A stretch of DNA of 64,000 bases, from positions 1 to 64,000 of the forward strand of contig CAZOJJ010000008.1 of assembly GCA_964580105.1 (NCBI GenBank), in the 5' to 3' direction. This document shows, in pieces, positions 42,583 through 50,446 of this stretch. A program made the position numbers and the translations under genes. The number at the start of each line of letters is the position of its first letter. The stretch's first letter is position 1. The notes beneath the pieces were generated by a model that was given only the letters and a program-made list of their open reading frames with translations, searched no databases and was not told the origin of the DNA. The stretch is from CAZOJJ01 sp964580105 (GTDB lineage: Bacteria > Bacteroidota > Rhodothermia > Rhodothermales > Rubricoccaceae).

Positions 42583-43401
42583 CTAGGCGTCCGGCGCTTC
42601 CGCGGCGGCCTCGGCCTCCTGCTGCGCGGCGACGGCCTGGGCCGCGAGGGCGCGGTCGTCGGCGTCGAGCGCGAGGCGGTTGTCGGAGAACCGGGGGAGG
42701 ATGGGGAGGGCGTCGAGGCGGGCGCAGTAGGCCACGTCGTCGCCGTAGCCGAGGGCGATCAGCCGCTGCGTGTGCTGGCAGTCGAAGAGGGCGCGGGCGA
42801 GCCGGCGCTCGTCGTGGCGGTACTGCGTCAGCGCGATGTGCGCGCCGTCGGTGATGCGGTCGGGGACGGCCTCGCCCCAGAGCCGGTGCAGGAGCATTCC
42901 GGCGCAGAGGACGTCTTCGAGGGCGAGGCGCCCCTCCTCGCCCGCGCAGACGATGACGGCCTGGGGCTCGTCGGCGTCGTCCTCGGAGAGCGTCTCCCGC
43001 AGGAAGTCCACCACGCGGGCGGCGTTGAGGAAGCAGCCCGCGACGAGGTGCTCGGCCTTGCGCGCCCGTGCCAGCGCGCCGGTCCCGTTGGTCGTGTTGA
43101 GCACGACGGTCTTGCCGGCGACGGCCTCGGGCGTGTACTCCAGCGGCGAGTTGCCCGCCCTGTAGCCGTCGATGGGCCGGCCGCCGCGCTCGCCGCCCAG
43201 CAGCGAGGTCTCGGCGTCGAGGGCCGCCGCCATCCGGCCCGCCTCGGCCATGTCGGCCACGGGGACGACCGCCCGCGCGCCGTGAAACAGCGCCGTCGTG
43301 ATCGTCGAGCACGCCCGGAGGACGTCCACCACCACGACCGTTTTGCCCCGGAGGGCCTCCTCGTCCAGCGTGCGCGGGGTGAACAGGACGTCGACGTTCA
43401 T
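42583..43401 (-). CDS. comB: 2-phosphosulfolactate phosphatase family protein (ComB-like)
   Basis: A 272-residue member of the ComB family. Characteristic segments are VVVVDVLRACSTITTALFHG, NSPLEYTPEAVAGKTVVLNT with TNGT, and EDVLCAGMLLHRLWG. In methanogens ComB removes phosphate from 2-phosphosulfolactate in coenzyme M synthesis; bacterial members occur in sulfolactate metabolism and elsewhere. No comA or comC neighbour is present, so the substrate here is unproven. ATG 43401 is clear; the C-terminus is an alanine/glutamate-rich tail. It lies between gcvT and ftsK on the same strand. Confidence 0.88.
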   Translation of the reverse strand: MNVDVLFTPRTLDEEALRGKTVVVVDVLRACSTITTALFHGARAVVPVADMAEAGRMAAALDAETSLLGGERGGRPIDGYRAGNSPLEYTPEAVAGKTVVLNTTNGTGALARARKAEHLVAGCFLNAARVVDFLRETLSEDDADEPQAVIVCAGEEGRLALEDVLCAGMLLHRLWGEAVPDRITDGAHIALTQYRHDERRLARALFDCQHTQRLIALGYGDDVAYCARLDALPILPRFSDNRLALDADDRALAAQAVAAQQEAEAAAEAPDA

Positions 43402-43472
43402 GCGGGTGGGTTCGGGTGAGGCCGGAAGGTCCCGGCGCGGGGTGCCGACGGTGGGTCACGCCGGGCGCGGGC

Positions 43473-43480
43473 CGAAGATA
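43473..43480 (-). promoter_or_regulatory. Putative -7 element TATCTTCG for the comB-like gene
   Basis: 72 bases before ATG 43401, in the gap after the gcvT stop; same eight bases as the nucleoside transporter element. Confidence 0.48.
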
Positions 43481-43529
43481 GGCGGTCCCACGCCCGGTGC
43501 AAGACGGGGTGCCCCTGAATTGCCCGGGC

Positions 43530-44642
43530 TCAGGCGCTCTTGTGGAACGGCGGCTTGGCCACCCTCGCGCGGAGCATCCGGCCCCGGACGTCCACGTGGA
43601 GGGGCTGGCCGACGGTCGTGCACGCCTCGTCGTTCGGCACGAAGCCGAGGCCGATGCCCCGGCCGAGCGTGGGCGACTGCGAGCCGCTGGTGACCTCGCC
43701 GAGCGGCCGGCCCTCGGGCGAGAGCAGCGCGCAGCCCTGGCGCGGGATGCCGCGCTCCTCCATCACGAACCCGACGAGCTTCCGTTTCGGTCCCTCGGCC
43801 TTCACCTTCCGCAGCGCCTCGGCGCCGACGAAGTCGCCCGCGTCGAGCTTGACGACCCAGCCGAGGCCGGCTTCCAGCGGGTTGATCGTCTCGGAGAGTT
43901 CGTGGCCGTAGAGGGCGTAGCCCGCTTCGAGGCGGAGCGTGTCCCGCGCACCGAGGCCGGCGGGGCGGAGGCCGTGCTTCTCGCCCGCCGCCAGCAGCGC
44001 GTTCCACACGTCCACGGCGCGCTCGGGCTCGCAGTAGATCTCCAGCCCCTTTTCGCCCGTGTAGCCGGTGTGCGAGAGGAGGGCCCGCTCGCAGCCGAGG
44101 AAGGCGCCCGGCTCGGGCCGCAGGAAGTGGTAGTACGGCACGTCCGCCACCGGCAGGTCGGTCACCTCGGCGATGACGTCGAACGCCTTCGGCCCCTGGA
44201 GCGCCAGCAGCGCCGTACGCTCGGACGCGTCCTCGACGGTGCAGTCGAAGCCCGCCTCGGCGTGGACGGCGCGGATGTGCGCGAGGTCCTTCTCGATGTT
44301 CGAGGCGTTGACGACGAGCATGTAGTCGTCCCCGGCCATCCGGTAGACGAGCAGGTCGTCCACCGCGCCGCCGTCGGCCTGGCACAGCACCGCGTACATC
44401 GCGCGGCCGTCGTAGAGCTTCGTCGCGTCGTTGGTGACGAGGTGCTGGACGAAGTCGAGGGCCTGCGGGCCGCGCACGAGGACCTCGCCCATGTGGCTCA
44501 CGTCGAAGAGTCCGGCAGCCTCGCGGACGGCCCGGTGCTCGTCCAGGATGGAGCTGTACTGGATGGGCATGTCGAACCCGGCGAAGGGCACCATCTTGGC
44601 GCCGAGGGCGACGTGGGCGTCGTGGAGCGGGGTGGTTTTCAT
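43530..44642 (-). CDS. gcvT: Aminomethyltransferase (glycine cleavage T protein)
   Basis: A 370-residue folate-dependent enzyme that transfers the aminomethyl carbon of glycine to tetrahydrofolate. GcvT signatures are HVALGAKMVPFAGFDMPIQY, EAAGLFDVSHMGEVLVRGPQ, LALQGPKAFDVIAEVTDLPV, HTGYTGEKGLEIYCEPE and, near the end, GRGIGLGFVPNDEA. ATG 44642. gcvP and gcvH are not adjacent, and the 107-base leader toward ppa has no glycine riboswitch that I can recognise. Confidence 0.95.
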   Translation of the reverse strand: MKTTPLHDAHVALGAKMVPFAGFDMPIQYSSILDEHRAVREAAGLFDVSHMGEVLVRGPQALDFVQHLVTNDATKLYDGRAMYAVLCQADGGAVDDLLVYRMAGDDYMLVVNASNIEKDLAHIRAVHAEAGFDCTVEDASERTALLALQGPKAFDVIAEVTDLPVADVPYYHFLRPEPGAFLGCERALLSHTGYTGEKGLEIYCEPERAVDVWNALLAAGEKHGLRPAGLGARDTLRLEAGYALYGHELSETINPLEAGLGWVVKLDAGDFVGAEALRKVKAEGPKRKLVGFVMEERGIPRQGCALLSPEGRPLGEVTSGSQSPTLGRGIGLGFVPNDEACTTVGQPLHVDVRGRMLRARVAKPPFHKSA

Positions 44643-44749
44643 AGAAGCGGGAAGTAGGAAGGGAGAAGTTAGAGCGGGTGGGGGGCAGGTGCGAAGGGGA
44701 GCGGCCGCGCCGGCCGTTTCTCACTTCGAACTTCGCACTTCTCCCTCCG

Positions 44750-45298
44750 TCACGCGCCCTTCCACGCGCGCTCGGGAAAGCGCTCGGCATAGCGCGCCAC
44801 GCCCTCCTCGATGATCCGCTCGGCCGCCTCGCGGTCCTCGTACCCGCCCGTTTCGACGGCCTTCCCTTCGAGCGTCTTGTAGTCGAGGAAGAAGCGCTCG
44901 ATCTGGCGGCGGCGGTGCGCGGGCAGGTCCTCCAGCCGCGCGTAGCCCGCGAACTCGGGGTCGTCCACGCACACGGCGATAATCTTCTCGTCGTCGCCGG
45001 CCTCGTCCTTCATGGGCAGCATGCCGATGGCGCGGGCGCGGAGGATGGCCAGCGGGGCGACGGGCTCGGACATGAGCACGAGCACGTCGAGCGGATCGCC
45101 GTCGCCGCCGAGAGTGCGGGGGATGAAGCCGTAGTTGGCGGGGTAGTAGACGGCGCTGTAGAGCACGCGGTCCACGCGGAGGAGGCCGGTCTTCTTGTCG
45201 AGCTCGTACTTGACCGTCCCGCCGCGCGGGACCTCGATGACGACGTTGAACGCCTCGCGGACGGTGTGGCCGGTGGGGAGGTCGTGCCAGGGATGCAT
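44750..45298 (-). CDS. ppa: Inorganic pyrophosphatase (family I)
   Basis: A 182-residue soluble pyrophosphatase. Active-site pattern: VVIEVPRGGTVKYELDKKTG, DRVLYSAVYYPANYGFIPRT and GDGDPLDVLVLMSEPVAP (the D-x-D-P-x-D metal site), followed by MKDEAGDDEKIIAV. It hydrolyses PPi from biosynthetic reactions. ATG 45298 starts MHPWHDLPTG, the normal family N-terminus; the open frame beyond is spurious. It precedes gcvT on the same strand. Confidence 0.95.
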   Translation of the reverse strand: MHPWHDLPTGHTVREAFNVVIEVPRGGTVKYELDKKTGLLRVDRVLYSAVYYPANYGFIPRTLGGDGDPLDVLVLMSEPVAPLAILRARAIGMLPMKDEAGDDEKIIAVCVDDPEFAGYARLEDLPAHRRRQIERFFLDYKTLEGKAVETGGYEDREAAERIIEEGVARYAERFPERAWKGA

Positions 45299-45393
45299 GG
45301 GCAGGGATGGGCTGGGGAGTGAAGGGCGGAGGGTGGCGTGCGATTCCGCGCCGACGTGTACCTGCGTACGCCTCACGCGCCCGATGGCTGCCC

Positions 45394-45712
45394 GTGCGCC
45401 GGTTCTTCCTCGTCCTTTCGCTCATCGCGCTGTCCGCGCCGGTCCTCGCCCAGCCGGAGCCGACGGCGTTCGTCGCGGCGCGGCGATCTTCGCGATGGGC
45501 GGGCCGCCCATCGGGAACGGCGTGTCGCGAACGGCGTGCTGGGGGTCGAAGGCGGCCGCATCCTCGACGTGGGCGAGGCCGCCCCTCTCGACCTCGGGTC
45601 CGAGGTGCGCGTGGTCGACGCCAGCGCCGACAGCGGGAGCCCGGCCCCCACCATCGTCCTCGACAGCCCCGTCGGCAAGCTCGAAGCGCGCGGCCTCCTG
45701 CCCGAACGGTGA
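45394..45712 (+). pseudogene. Decayed amidohydrolase N-terminus with frameshifts
   Basis: Three frames read in turn give the start of an exported amidohydrolase: a signal peptide from GTG 45394 (RRFFLVLSLIALSAPVLAQP), then in a second frame IFAMGGPPIGNGV near 45490-45530, then in a third VLGVEGGRILDVGEAAPLDL followed by GSEVRVVDAS. That matches the beta strands that open imidazolonepropionase-like amidohydrolases. The frame stops at 45712 without any metal-binding histidines. At least two indels and loss of about 350 codons are implied. Short overlapping frames here should not be taken as genes. Confidence 0.6.
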
Positions 45713-45714
45713 CC

Positions 45715-45768
45715 GTAGACCTGACCCTAGACCTGACCCTAGACCTGACCGTAGACGTGATCGTAGAC
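45715..45768. repeat. 12-bp tandem repeat, 4.5 units
   Basis: Units of (G/C)TAGACCTGACC run from 45715, the fourth slightly changed and the fifth half-length. It follows directly on the stop of the amidohydrolase remnant. In one frame the repeat would encode VDLTLDLTLDLT, but no gene is supported. Confidence 0.8.
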
Positions 45769-45893
45769 GGCGGGGTCGTGGTAGAACGCTGCCAGTAAGA
45801 CAGGCAGTACGGCTGGCACGGTTGTGGAAGAGACGGGCGGCGTTGCCCCGCGGGGCATCCCCCTCTCCCTTCACCTCTCCGAACCTGCCCGTC

Positions 45894-46040
45894 ATGCTCC
45901 AAGCCATCATCGTCCTGGCCGTCATCGCCCTCATCGCCTCCCTCCTCGGTTTCCGGGGAGTGGCCGGCATGACCGCCGGCCTCGCCAAGATCCTCCTCAT
46001 CGTCTTCGTGATCCTGGTGATCATCGCGTTCCTGCTCTAG
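45894..46040 (+). CDS. DUF1328 small membrane protein
   Basis: A 48-residue peptide with two hydrophobic helices, LQAIIVLAVIALIASLLGFR and AGLAKILLIVFVILVIIAFL, joined by GVAGMTAG, the pattern of DUF1328 (YtjA-type) proteins. Members sit in the inner membrane and are often stress-induced; the molecular role is unknown. ATG 45894. The last ten bases, including the stop, form part of an 18-bp tandem duplication. Confidence 0.88.
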   Translation: MLQAIIVLAVIALIASLLGFRGVAGMTAGLAKILLIVFVILVIIAFLL

Positions 46041-46066
46041 CCGAGCTCCCTGCTCTAGCCGAGCTC
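46031..46066. repeat. 18-bp perfect tandem duplication over a stop codon
   Basis: CCTGCTCTAGCCGAGCTC is present twice head to tail; the first copy contains the end of the DUF1328 gene. The second copy lies in the spacer before the terminator-like hairpin. Confidence 0.85.
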
Positions 46067-46075
46067 CTCGGGAAG

Positions 46076-46095
46076 AGGCGCCCCGTAAGGCGCCT
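46076..46095. terminator. Terminator-like hairpin after the DUF1328 gene
   Basis: AGGCGCC and GGCGCCT form a 7-bp stem with loop CCGTAA. No T-run follows, so efficiency is doubtful. Confidence 0.4.
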
Positions 46096-46103
46096 GCTTC
46101 GCG

Positions 46104-46132
46104 GGCCGGCCGTCGTAGTTTGGCGGCCGGCC
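46104..46132 (+). promoter_or_regulatory. Promoter of the YhdH-like gene inside an inverted repeat
   Basis: The -7 element TAGTTTGG (46116-46123), the best consensus match in the window, is flanked by GGCCGGCCG (46104-46112) and CGGCCGGCC (46124-46132), a 9-bp perfect inverted repeat followed by CTTTC. It could be an operator or a terminator of the upstream unit. The gene starts at 46155. Confidence 0.6.
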
Positions 46133-46154
46133 TTTCTGTGTACCCCTGCTCCCG

Positions 46155-47147
46155 ATGCGCGCCCTCGTCCTCCACCGCGACGCCGACACCGTCACCCCCG
46201 TCCTCGAATCCGTCGAAACCGACCGTCTGCCCGAGGGCGACGTGCTCGTAGACGTGGCCTATTCGAGCCTGAACTACAAGGACGGCCTCGCCGTTACGAA
46301 CCGGGGCAAGATCATCCGGGGCGACTTCCCGTTCGTGCCGGGCATCGACCTGGCCGGGACGGTGGCGGCGTCGGAAACGGAGGCCTTCCGCGAGGGCGAC
46401 CGGGTGATCCTGACGGGGTGGGGGACGGGCGAAGATCGGTGGGGCGGTTACGCGGAGCAGGCGCGGGCGCGGGCCGACCACCTCGTCCGGCTCCCCGACG
46501 GGATGACGCTCCAGGACGCCATGTTCGTTGGCACCGCCGGGTTCACGGCCATGCTGAGCGTGCTCGCGCTCGAAGCGATGGGCGTCGAGCCCGCGATGGG
46601 GCCCGTCGTCGTCACCGGGGCCTCCGGCGGCGTGGGCTCGATGGCCGTGGCGCTGCTGGCCCACGCCGGCTTCGAGGTCGCCGCCGCGACGGGCACGCCC
46701 GAGGCGCACGGCTATCTCCGCGCCCTCGGCGCCGCCGAGATTCTGGGCCGCGCCGAGCTGGCCGAGCCGCCGAAGCACCCGATGGGCCCCGGCCGGTGGG
46801 CCGGCGCCGTGGACTCCGTGGGCGGGACCACACTCGCCTCGATCATCGCGACGACCCGGCGGCACGGGTGCGTCGCCGCGTGCGGGCTGGCGGGCGGGCA
46901 CGCCCTCCACACGACGGTCTTTCCGTTCATCCTGCGCGGGGTCGTCCTCTACGGCATCGACTCCAACACGGCCACGCCCGAACGACGTACGCAGGCGTGG
47001 GAGCGCCTCGCGGCGGCGCTCCGCAACGGCGCGCTGGACGCCGTCGAGCGCACGGTCATCGGCCTGGACGAGGTGATCGCCTGGAGCGAGCGGATCGTGC
47101 GCGGCGAGACGCGCGGGCGCGTGGTCGTCGAGGTGCAGGGAGAATGA
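46155..47147 (+). CDS. YhdH/AcuI-type NADPH-dependent quinone or acryloyl-CoA reductase
   Basis: A 330-residue medium-chain dehydrogenase without structural zinc. YhdH-type features: SSLNYKDGLAVTNRGKIIRG, FPFVPGIDLAGTV, the nucleotide-binding VTGASGGVGSMAVALLAHAG and the late GIDSNTATPERR. The E. coli homologue reduces acryloyl-CoA; quinone reductase is the generic annotation. ATG 46155. Its stop overlaps the ATG of the next gene (ATGA), so the two are translated from one message. Confidence 0.9.
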   Translation: MRALVLHRDADTVTPVLESVETDRLPEGDVLVDVAYSSLNYKDGLAVTNRGKIIRGDFPFVPGIDLAGTVAASETEAFREGDRVILTGWGTGEDRWGGYAEQARARADHLVRLPDGMTLQDAMFVGTAGFTAMLSVLALEAMGVEPAMGPVVVTGASGGVGSMAVALLAHAGFEVAAATGTPEAHGYLRALGAAEILGRAELAEPPKHPMGPGRWAGAVDSVGGTTLASIIATTRRHGCVAACGLAGGHALHTTVFPFILRGVVLYGIDSNTATPERRTQAWERLAAALRNGALDAVERTVIGLDEVIAWSERIVRGETRGRVVVEVQGE

Positions 47148-48382
47148 GCGAGGGAGCGGCGAGGAAAGGGAGAGAGGGAGCGGGCGTGCTGCCTTCCCGC
47201 ACCTTCTCGCCGTGGCAGCGGGCGATGCCGCCGGCCGTGTGCGACGTCGCCGTCGTGGGCGGCGGCATCATGGCGGCGGCGACGGCGTACGCGCTCCGCC
47301 GGCTCGATCCGTCGCTGCGCGTGGCGCTGCTGGAAGCGGAGACGCTGGCGTTCGGCGCGAGCGGGCGGAACGCCGGTTTCCTCCTCCTGGGCACGCACAC
47401 CGACTACGCCTCGGCCGTCGAGGCGTACGGCCGGGACCGCGCCCGCCGGCTCTGGCGCTTCACGGCCGAGAACGCCGCGCTCGTCCGCGACGAACTGGAC
47501 GGCCGCGCCTTCGACCTCCGCTTCACCGGAAACGTCCTGGCCGCCGGCGACGCCGCCGAGGCGGAGCGGCTCCGCCGGGCGACGGCCCTGCTGGCCGAGG
47601 ACGGCGTCGAGACGGAGTACGTGGACGGCGAGGCGGCCAACGCGCGGCTGGGCACGCGCGGCTTTGCAGGCGTGCAGTTCGTCTCCGAAGGCGGCACGCT
47701 GCACCCGGCAAAGCTCGTCCGTCACCTCGCCGCCCTCAGCGGCGCGACCGTGCTGGAGGGATGGCCCGTGGATCGGATCGCGGCCGACGGCGCGGGCGTC
47801 CGCCTCGGTGGTCCGTCGGGCACGCTCACGGCCGGGCAGGTGGTGCTGACGCTGAACGCCTACCTCCCCCGGCTCGTCCCCGAGGCCGCCCGGTTCGTCC
47901 GTCCCGTCCGCGCCCAGATGCTCGCCACCGCGCCCGTCGCGCCGGTGACCGACCGGCCCGTCTACTCGCACGAGGGGTTCTACTACCTCCGCCAGCAACC
48001 CGACGGGCGGCTGCTCCTCGGCGGCGCGCGCCACCGCCACGTCGAGGCCGAGGTCGGCTACGCCGACCTGACGACCGGGGCGCTCCAGGCCGACCTCCTG
48101 ACCTACCTCCGCGACCACTTCCCGGCCGCCGGCGCGCCCGCCGTCGAGCGGCGGTGGAGCGGGACGATGGGCTTCTCGCCCGACAGCCTGCCCGTCGTGG
48201 GCGCGGTGCCGGGCGTGCCGGGCGCGCGCTTCGCCACGGGCTTCACCGGGCACGGGATGGGCTTCGGCGTGCGGTTCGGCTACCTCCTTGCCCGGACGGT
48301 TCTCGGCCAGACGGATGACGCGGCCGACCTTTTCGATGCCGTCCGCTTCGGGGCACCCGGCGGGAACGTCGTTCGTTCGTAG
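47144..48382 (+). CDS. FAD-dependent oxidoreductase (DAO family)
   Basis: A 412-residue flavoprotein. The dinucleotide motif CDVAVVGGGIMAAATAYALR is at about residues 30-49 and FGASGRNAGFLLLG follows; the C-terminal SGTMGFSPDSLPVVGAVPG and TGFTGHGMGFGVRFGYLLA are the glycine/proline oxidase-type FAD closing motifs. Related enzymes oxidise amino acids or gamma-glutamylputrescine. The first 25 residues are a hydrophilic extension; GTG or ATG alternatives downstream would remove it. It overlaps the reductase gene by four bases. Its stop TAG is the first part of the promoter element of the next gene. Confidence 0.88.
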   Translation: MSEGAARKGREGAGVLPSRTFSPWQRAMPPAVCDVAVVGGGIMAAATAYALRRLDPSLRVALLEAETLAFGASGRNAGFLLLGTHTDYASAVEAYGRDRARRLWRFTAENAALVRDELDGRAFDLRFTGNVLAAGDAAEAERLRRATALLAEDGVETEYVDGEAANARLGTRGFAGVQFVSEGGTLHPAKLVRHLAALSGATVLEGWPVDRIAADGAGVRLGGPSGTLTAGQVVLTLNAYLPRLVPEAARFVRPVRAQMLATAPVAPVTDRPVYSHEGFYYLRQQPDGRLLLGGARHRHVEAEVGYADLTTGALQADLLTYLRDHFPAAGAPAVERRWSGTMGFSPDSLPVVGAVPGVPGARFATGFTGHGMGFGVRFGYLLARTVLGQTDDAADLFDAVRFGAPGGNVVRS

Positions 48383-48387
48383 GTTTC
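48380..48387 (+). promoter_or_regulatory. Putative -7 element TAGGTTTC for the BI-1 gene
   Basis: 34 bases before ATG 48421; its first three bases are the stop codon of the FAD oxidoreductase gene. Confidence 0.55.
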
Positions 48388-48420
48388 ACCGGACCGCACC
48401 CCTCCTTCCAACCCACGCCG

Positions 48421-49119
48421 ATGAACACCTACGCCACCGCCGGCACCCCCGTTGCCGCCCTCGACACCGAGGCGCGGGCGACGTTCATGCTCCGGACCTA
48501 CCTCCACCTGTTCGGTGCCATCCTCGCCTTCGCCGCCGTCGAGTACGCGCTCTTCGCGAGCGGGCTGGCGGCCCCCATCGCCGAGACGATGCTGAGCGGG
48601 AGCTGGCTCCTCGTGCTCGGCGGCTTCGTGATCGTGAGCTGGCTGGCTTCGAACACGGCCCACCGCGCCGAGTCGAAGGCGGCGCAGTACCTCGCCCTCG
48701 GCGGGTTCATCCTCGCCGAGGCGCTGATCTTCGTGCCGCTCCTGTTCGTGGCGGCCTACTACACCAACGATCCCGGCGTCATCAACAAGGCGGCGTGGGT
48801 GACGCTTCTCGGCTTCTCCGGCCTCACGGCCGTCGCCTACACGACCCGGAAGGACTTCTCCTTCCTCGGCGGCCTCCTTCGCTGGGCCTTCGTCCTCGCC
48901 CTCGTCGCCATCGTGGCGGGGGTGATTTTCGGGTTCGAACTCGGGACGTGGTTCTCCGTCGCGATGATCGGCCTCGCGGGCGCGGCCATCCTGTACGACA
49001 CCTCGAAGGTGATGTACCACTACCCCGAGGACCGCTACGTGGCGGCCTCGCTGGAGCTCTTCGCCTCGGTGGCGCTGATGTTCTGGTACGTCCTCCGCCT
49101 GTTCATGAGCCGGGACTGA
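48421..49119 (+). CDS. Bax inhibitor-1/YccA family membrane protein
   Basis: A 232-residue protein with seven hydrophobic segments. BI-1 family features: FMLRTYLHLFGAILAFAAVE in helix 1, LLFVAAYYTNDPGVINKAAW, FSGLTAVAYTTRKDFSFLG and the C-terminal AAILYDTSKVMYHYPEDRYV followed by LELFASVALMFWYVLRLF. The acidic residues of the last part match the pH-sensing Asp pair of bacterial YetJ. Members are calcium leak channels or protease modulators. ATG 48421. A convergent terminator follows. Confidence 0.92.
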   Translation: MNTYATAGTPVAALDTEARATFMLRTYLHLFGAILAFAAVEYALFASGLAAPIAETMLSGSWLLVLGGFVIVSWLASNTAHRAESKAAQYLALGGFILAEALIFVPLLFVAAYYTNDPGVINKAAWVTLLGFSGLTAVAYTTRKDFSFLGGLLRWAFVLALVAIVAGVIFGFELGTWFSVAMIGLAGAAILYDTSKVMYHYPEDRYVAASLELFASVALMFWYVLRLFMSRD

Positions 49120-49142
49120 GCCGCCGGCTCACGACGAGATCG

Positions 49143-49182
49143 GCGGGGGCGCCCGGTCGGGCGCCCGGTCGGGCGCCCCCGC
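49143..49182. terminator. Bidirectional GC hairpin between BI-1 and rhodanese genes
   Basis: GCGGGGGCGCCC pairs with GGGCGCCCCCGC (outer arms 49143-49154 and 49171-49182). The interior is a direct repeat of GGTCGGGCGCCC, so alternative pairings exist. It sits between convergent stops at 49119 and 49188. Confidence 0.7.
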
Positions 49183-49187
49183 GCGTT

Positions 49188-49601
49188 TCAGGGCTCGACG
49201 ACCTCGGCGCCGGCCCGCTTCAGGTCGGCGTAGCCGCCGGCGTTGTAGAGCGTGGTGAAGCCCATCTCCCGCATGATCTCGGCGGCCTGCCGACTCCGGT
49301 TGCCCGAGCGGCAGTAGAGGTAGACCGGCGTCGTGCGGTCGAGCGACTCGACCCGTGCGCGGAAGTCGGCCGCGCCGACGTTCACGTTGCGGGCGCCGAC
49401 GAGGTGGCCGTCGGCGTACTCACCGGGCGTGCGCACGTCGAGGACGACGGCGCCGGGCTCGCGCTCCGCGACGAAGTCGGACGGTGCGAGCTGGACGATG
49501 GGGGTGGCTGCCGCCTCCGAGGCGGGCGGGGCCGGTTCGGGCTGGCAGCCGCCGGTGAGCGGCAGGGACAGGGTGAGGGCGAGGAAGAGGACGGAGCGCA
49601 T
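49188..49601 (-). CDS. Rhodanese-domain lipoprotein
   Basis: A 137-residue lipoprotein (LFLALTLSLPLTGGC, Cys near residue 19) with one rhodanese domain: EPGAVVLDVRTPGEYADGHL, ARNVNVGAADFRARV and the catalytic loop VYLYCRSGNRSRQAAEIMRE with Cys as the persulfide-forming residue. It would act in the periplasm on sulfur compounds or cyanide. ATG 49601 is 17 bases after the acyl-ACP thioesterase stop, so it is probably cotranscribed. Confidence 0.9.
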   Translation of the reverse strand: MRSVLFLALTLSLPLTGGCQPEPAPPASEAAATPIVQLAPSDFVAEREPGAVVLDVRTPGEYADGHLVGARNVNVGAADFRARVESLDRTTPVYLYCRSGNRSRQAAEIMREMGFTTLYNAGGYADLKRAGAEVVEP

Positions 49602-49618
49602 GGGGGACCTCGGTGGAG

Positions 49619-50362
49619 TCAGGGGGCGGCCCAGTGCGTGTGCAGGACCGCCAGTTCGATGCCATCCGCCGCGCGGCGGAGGCGGTGGGCGTACGAATCC
49701 GCACCGCACGACGCGGTTTCCACCACGACCGTGTCGCCTGCAGCGGCCTCGGCCTTGAAGAGCGCGTCGAACGCGGCGAGCCGTTTCGACGCCGCTACGT
49801 CTTCGGTCACGCCTTCGAGCGCCCACTCGACGAAACGAACGTTGTTGGCGTGGCCGTTCCGGTCGAGGTCGGCGCGTCGGACGGAGAAGCGGCATTCGGC
49901 AGCGGCCTCCTCGGGAGCCGTCGGCGGCGCGGCGGGCGGAAGCGCTCGGGGGGCGACGGGCACGCGGATGGCGCGGACCGACGCGGGCAGCCGGGCCGGG
50001 CGGCGGCGGGCCACGTCGAGGACGAGCCAGGTGCTCACGGCGTGGGCGAGGGGCACGCCGCCCTCGCCGCGAAAGACGAAGTCGCGCTCCGCGCGGAGGC
50101 CGTCCTCGGCGCTCGGCCACGTCTCGACCCCGACGGCCTCGCGCCAGTCGGGGAAGCGGTCCACGCGCATCCGCAGGCGGTGGAGCACCCACGCGCCCGG
50201 CCCGTGCCCGAGGTCGAACGACTCGACGCCGAGGGCGCGGGCGTGGTTGCCGGCGGCCTCCTGGGCGTAGTCGCAGAGGGTGAGGACGCGGGCGCGCTCG
50301 TCCGGGCCGATCTCGTAGGCCCGGACGGAGAACGACTCGGTCCAGAGGGCGGGGGCGGTCAC
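49619..50362 (-). CDS. Acyl-ACP thioesterase
   Basis: A 247-residue double hot-dog protein. The first hot dog has FSVRAYEIGPDERARVLTLC, YAQEAAGNHARALG and AWVLHRLRMRVDRFPDWREA; the second contains FSVRRADLDRNGHANNVRFV, whose Asp-x-Asn-x-His-x-Asn series corresponds to the catalytic residues of plant FatA/FatB-like enzymes. It releases fatty acids from acyl carrier protein. GTG 50362. The unlinked rhodanese gene downstream shares its transcript. Confidence 0.87.
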   Translation of the reverse strand: MTAPALWTESFSVRAYEIGPDERARVLTLCDYAQEAAGNHARALGVESFDLGHGPGAWVLHRLRMRVDRFPDWREAVGVETWPSAEDGLRAERDFVFRGEGGVPLAHAVSTWLVLDVARRRPARLPASVRAIRVPVAPRALPPAAPPTAPEEAAAECRFSVRRADLDRNGHANNVRFVEWALEGVTEDVAASKRLAAFDALFKAEAAAGDTVVVETASCGADSYAHRLRRAADGIELAVLHTHWAAP

Positions 50363-50446
50363 CGGCAGGCGAACGCGATGAGTGGGCGGGCTCGCCTGCC
50401 GGATTCGCAGCGCGGCGGCTTCATGTCCTGCAGGAATAGGCGGAGC

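Noticed and set aside
44643..44749. Possible glycine riboswitch upstream of gcvT
   Set aside because: The leader is only 107 bases and shows no tandem aptamer-like pairing; a TACTTCCC box at 44649 is too close to the ATG to be a promoter.
45338..45835. Overlapping plus-strand frames proposed as three small proteins
   Set aside because: Each frame is protein-like only in part; together they form one decayed amidohydrolase start plus a tandem repeat.
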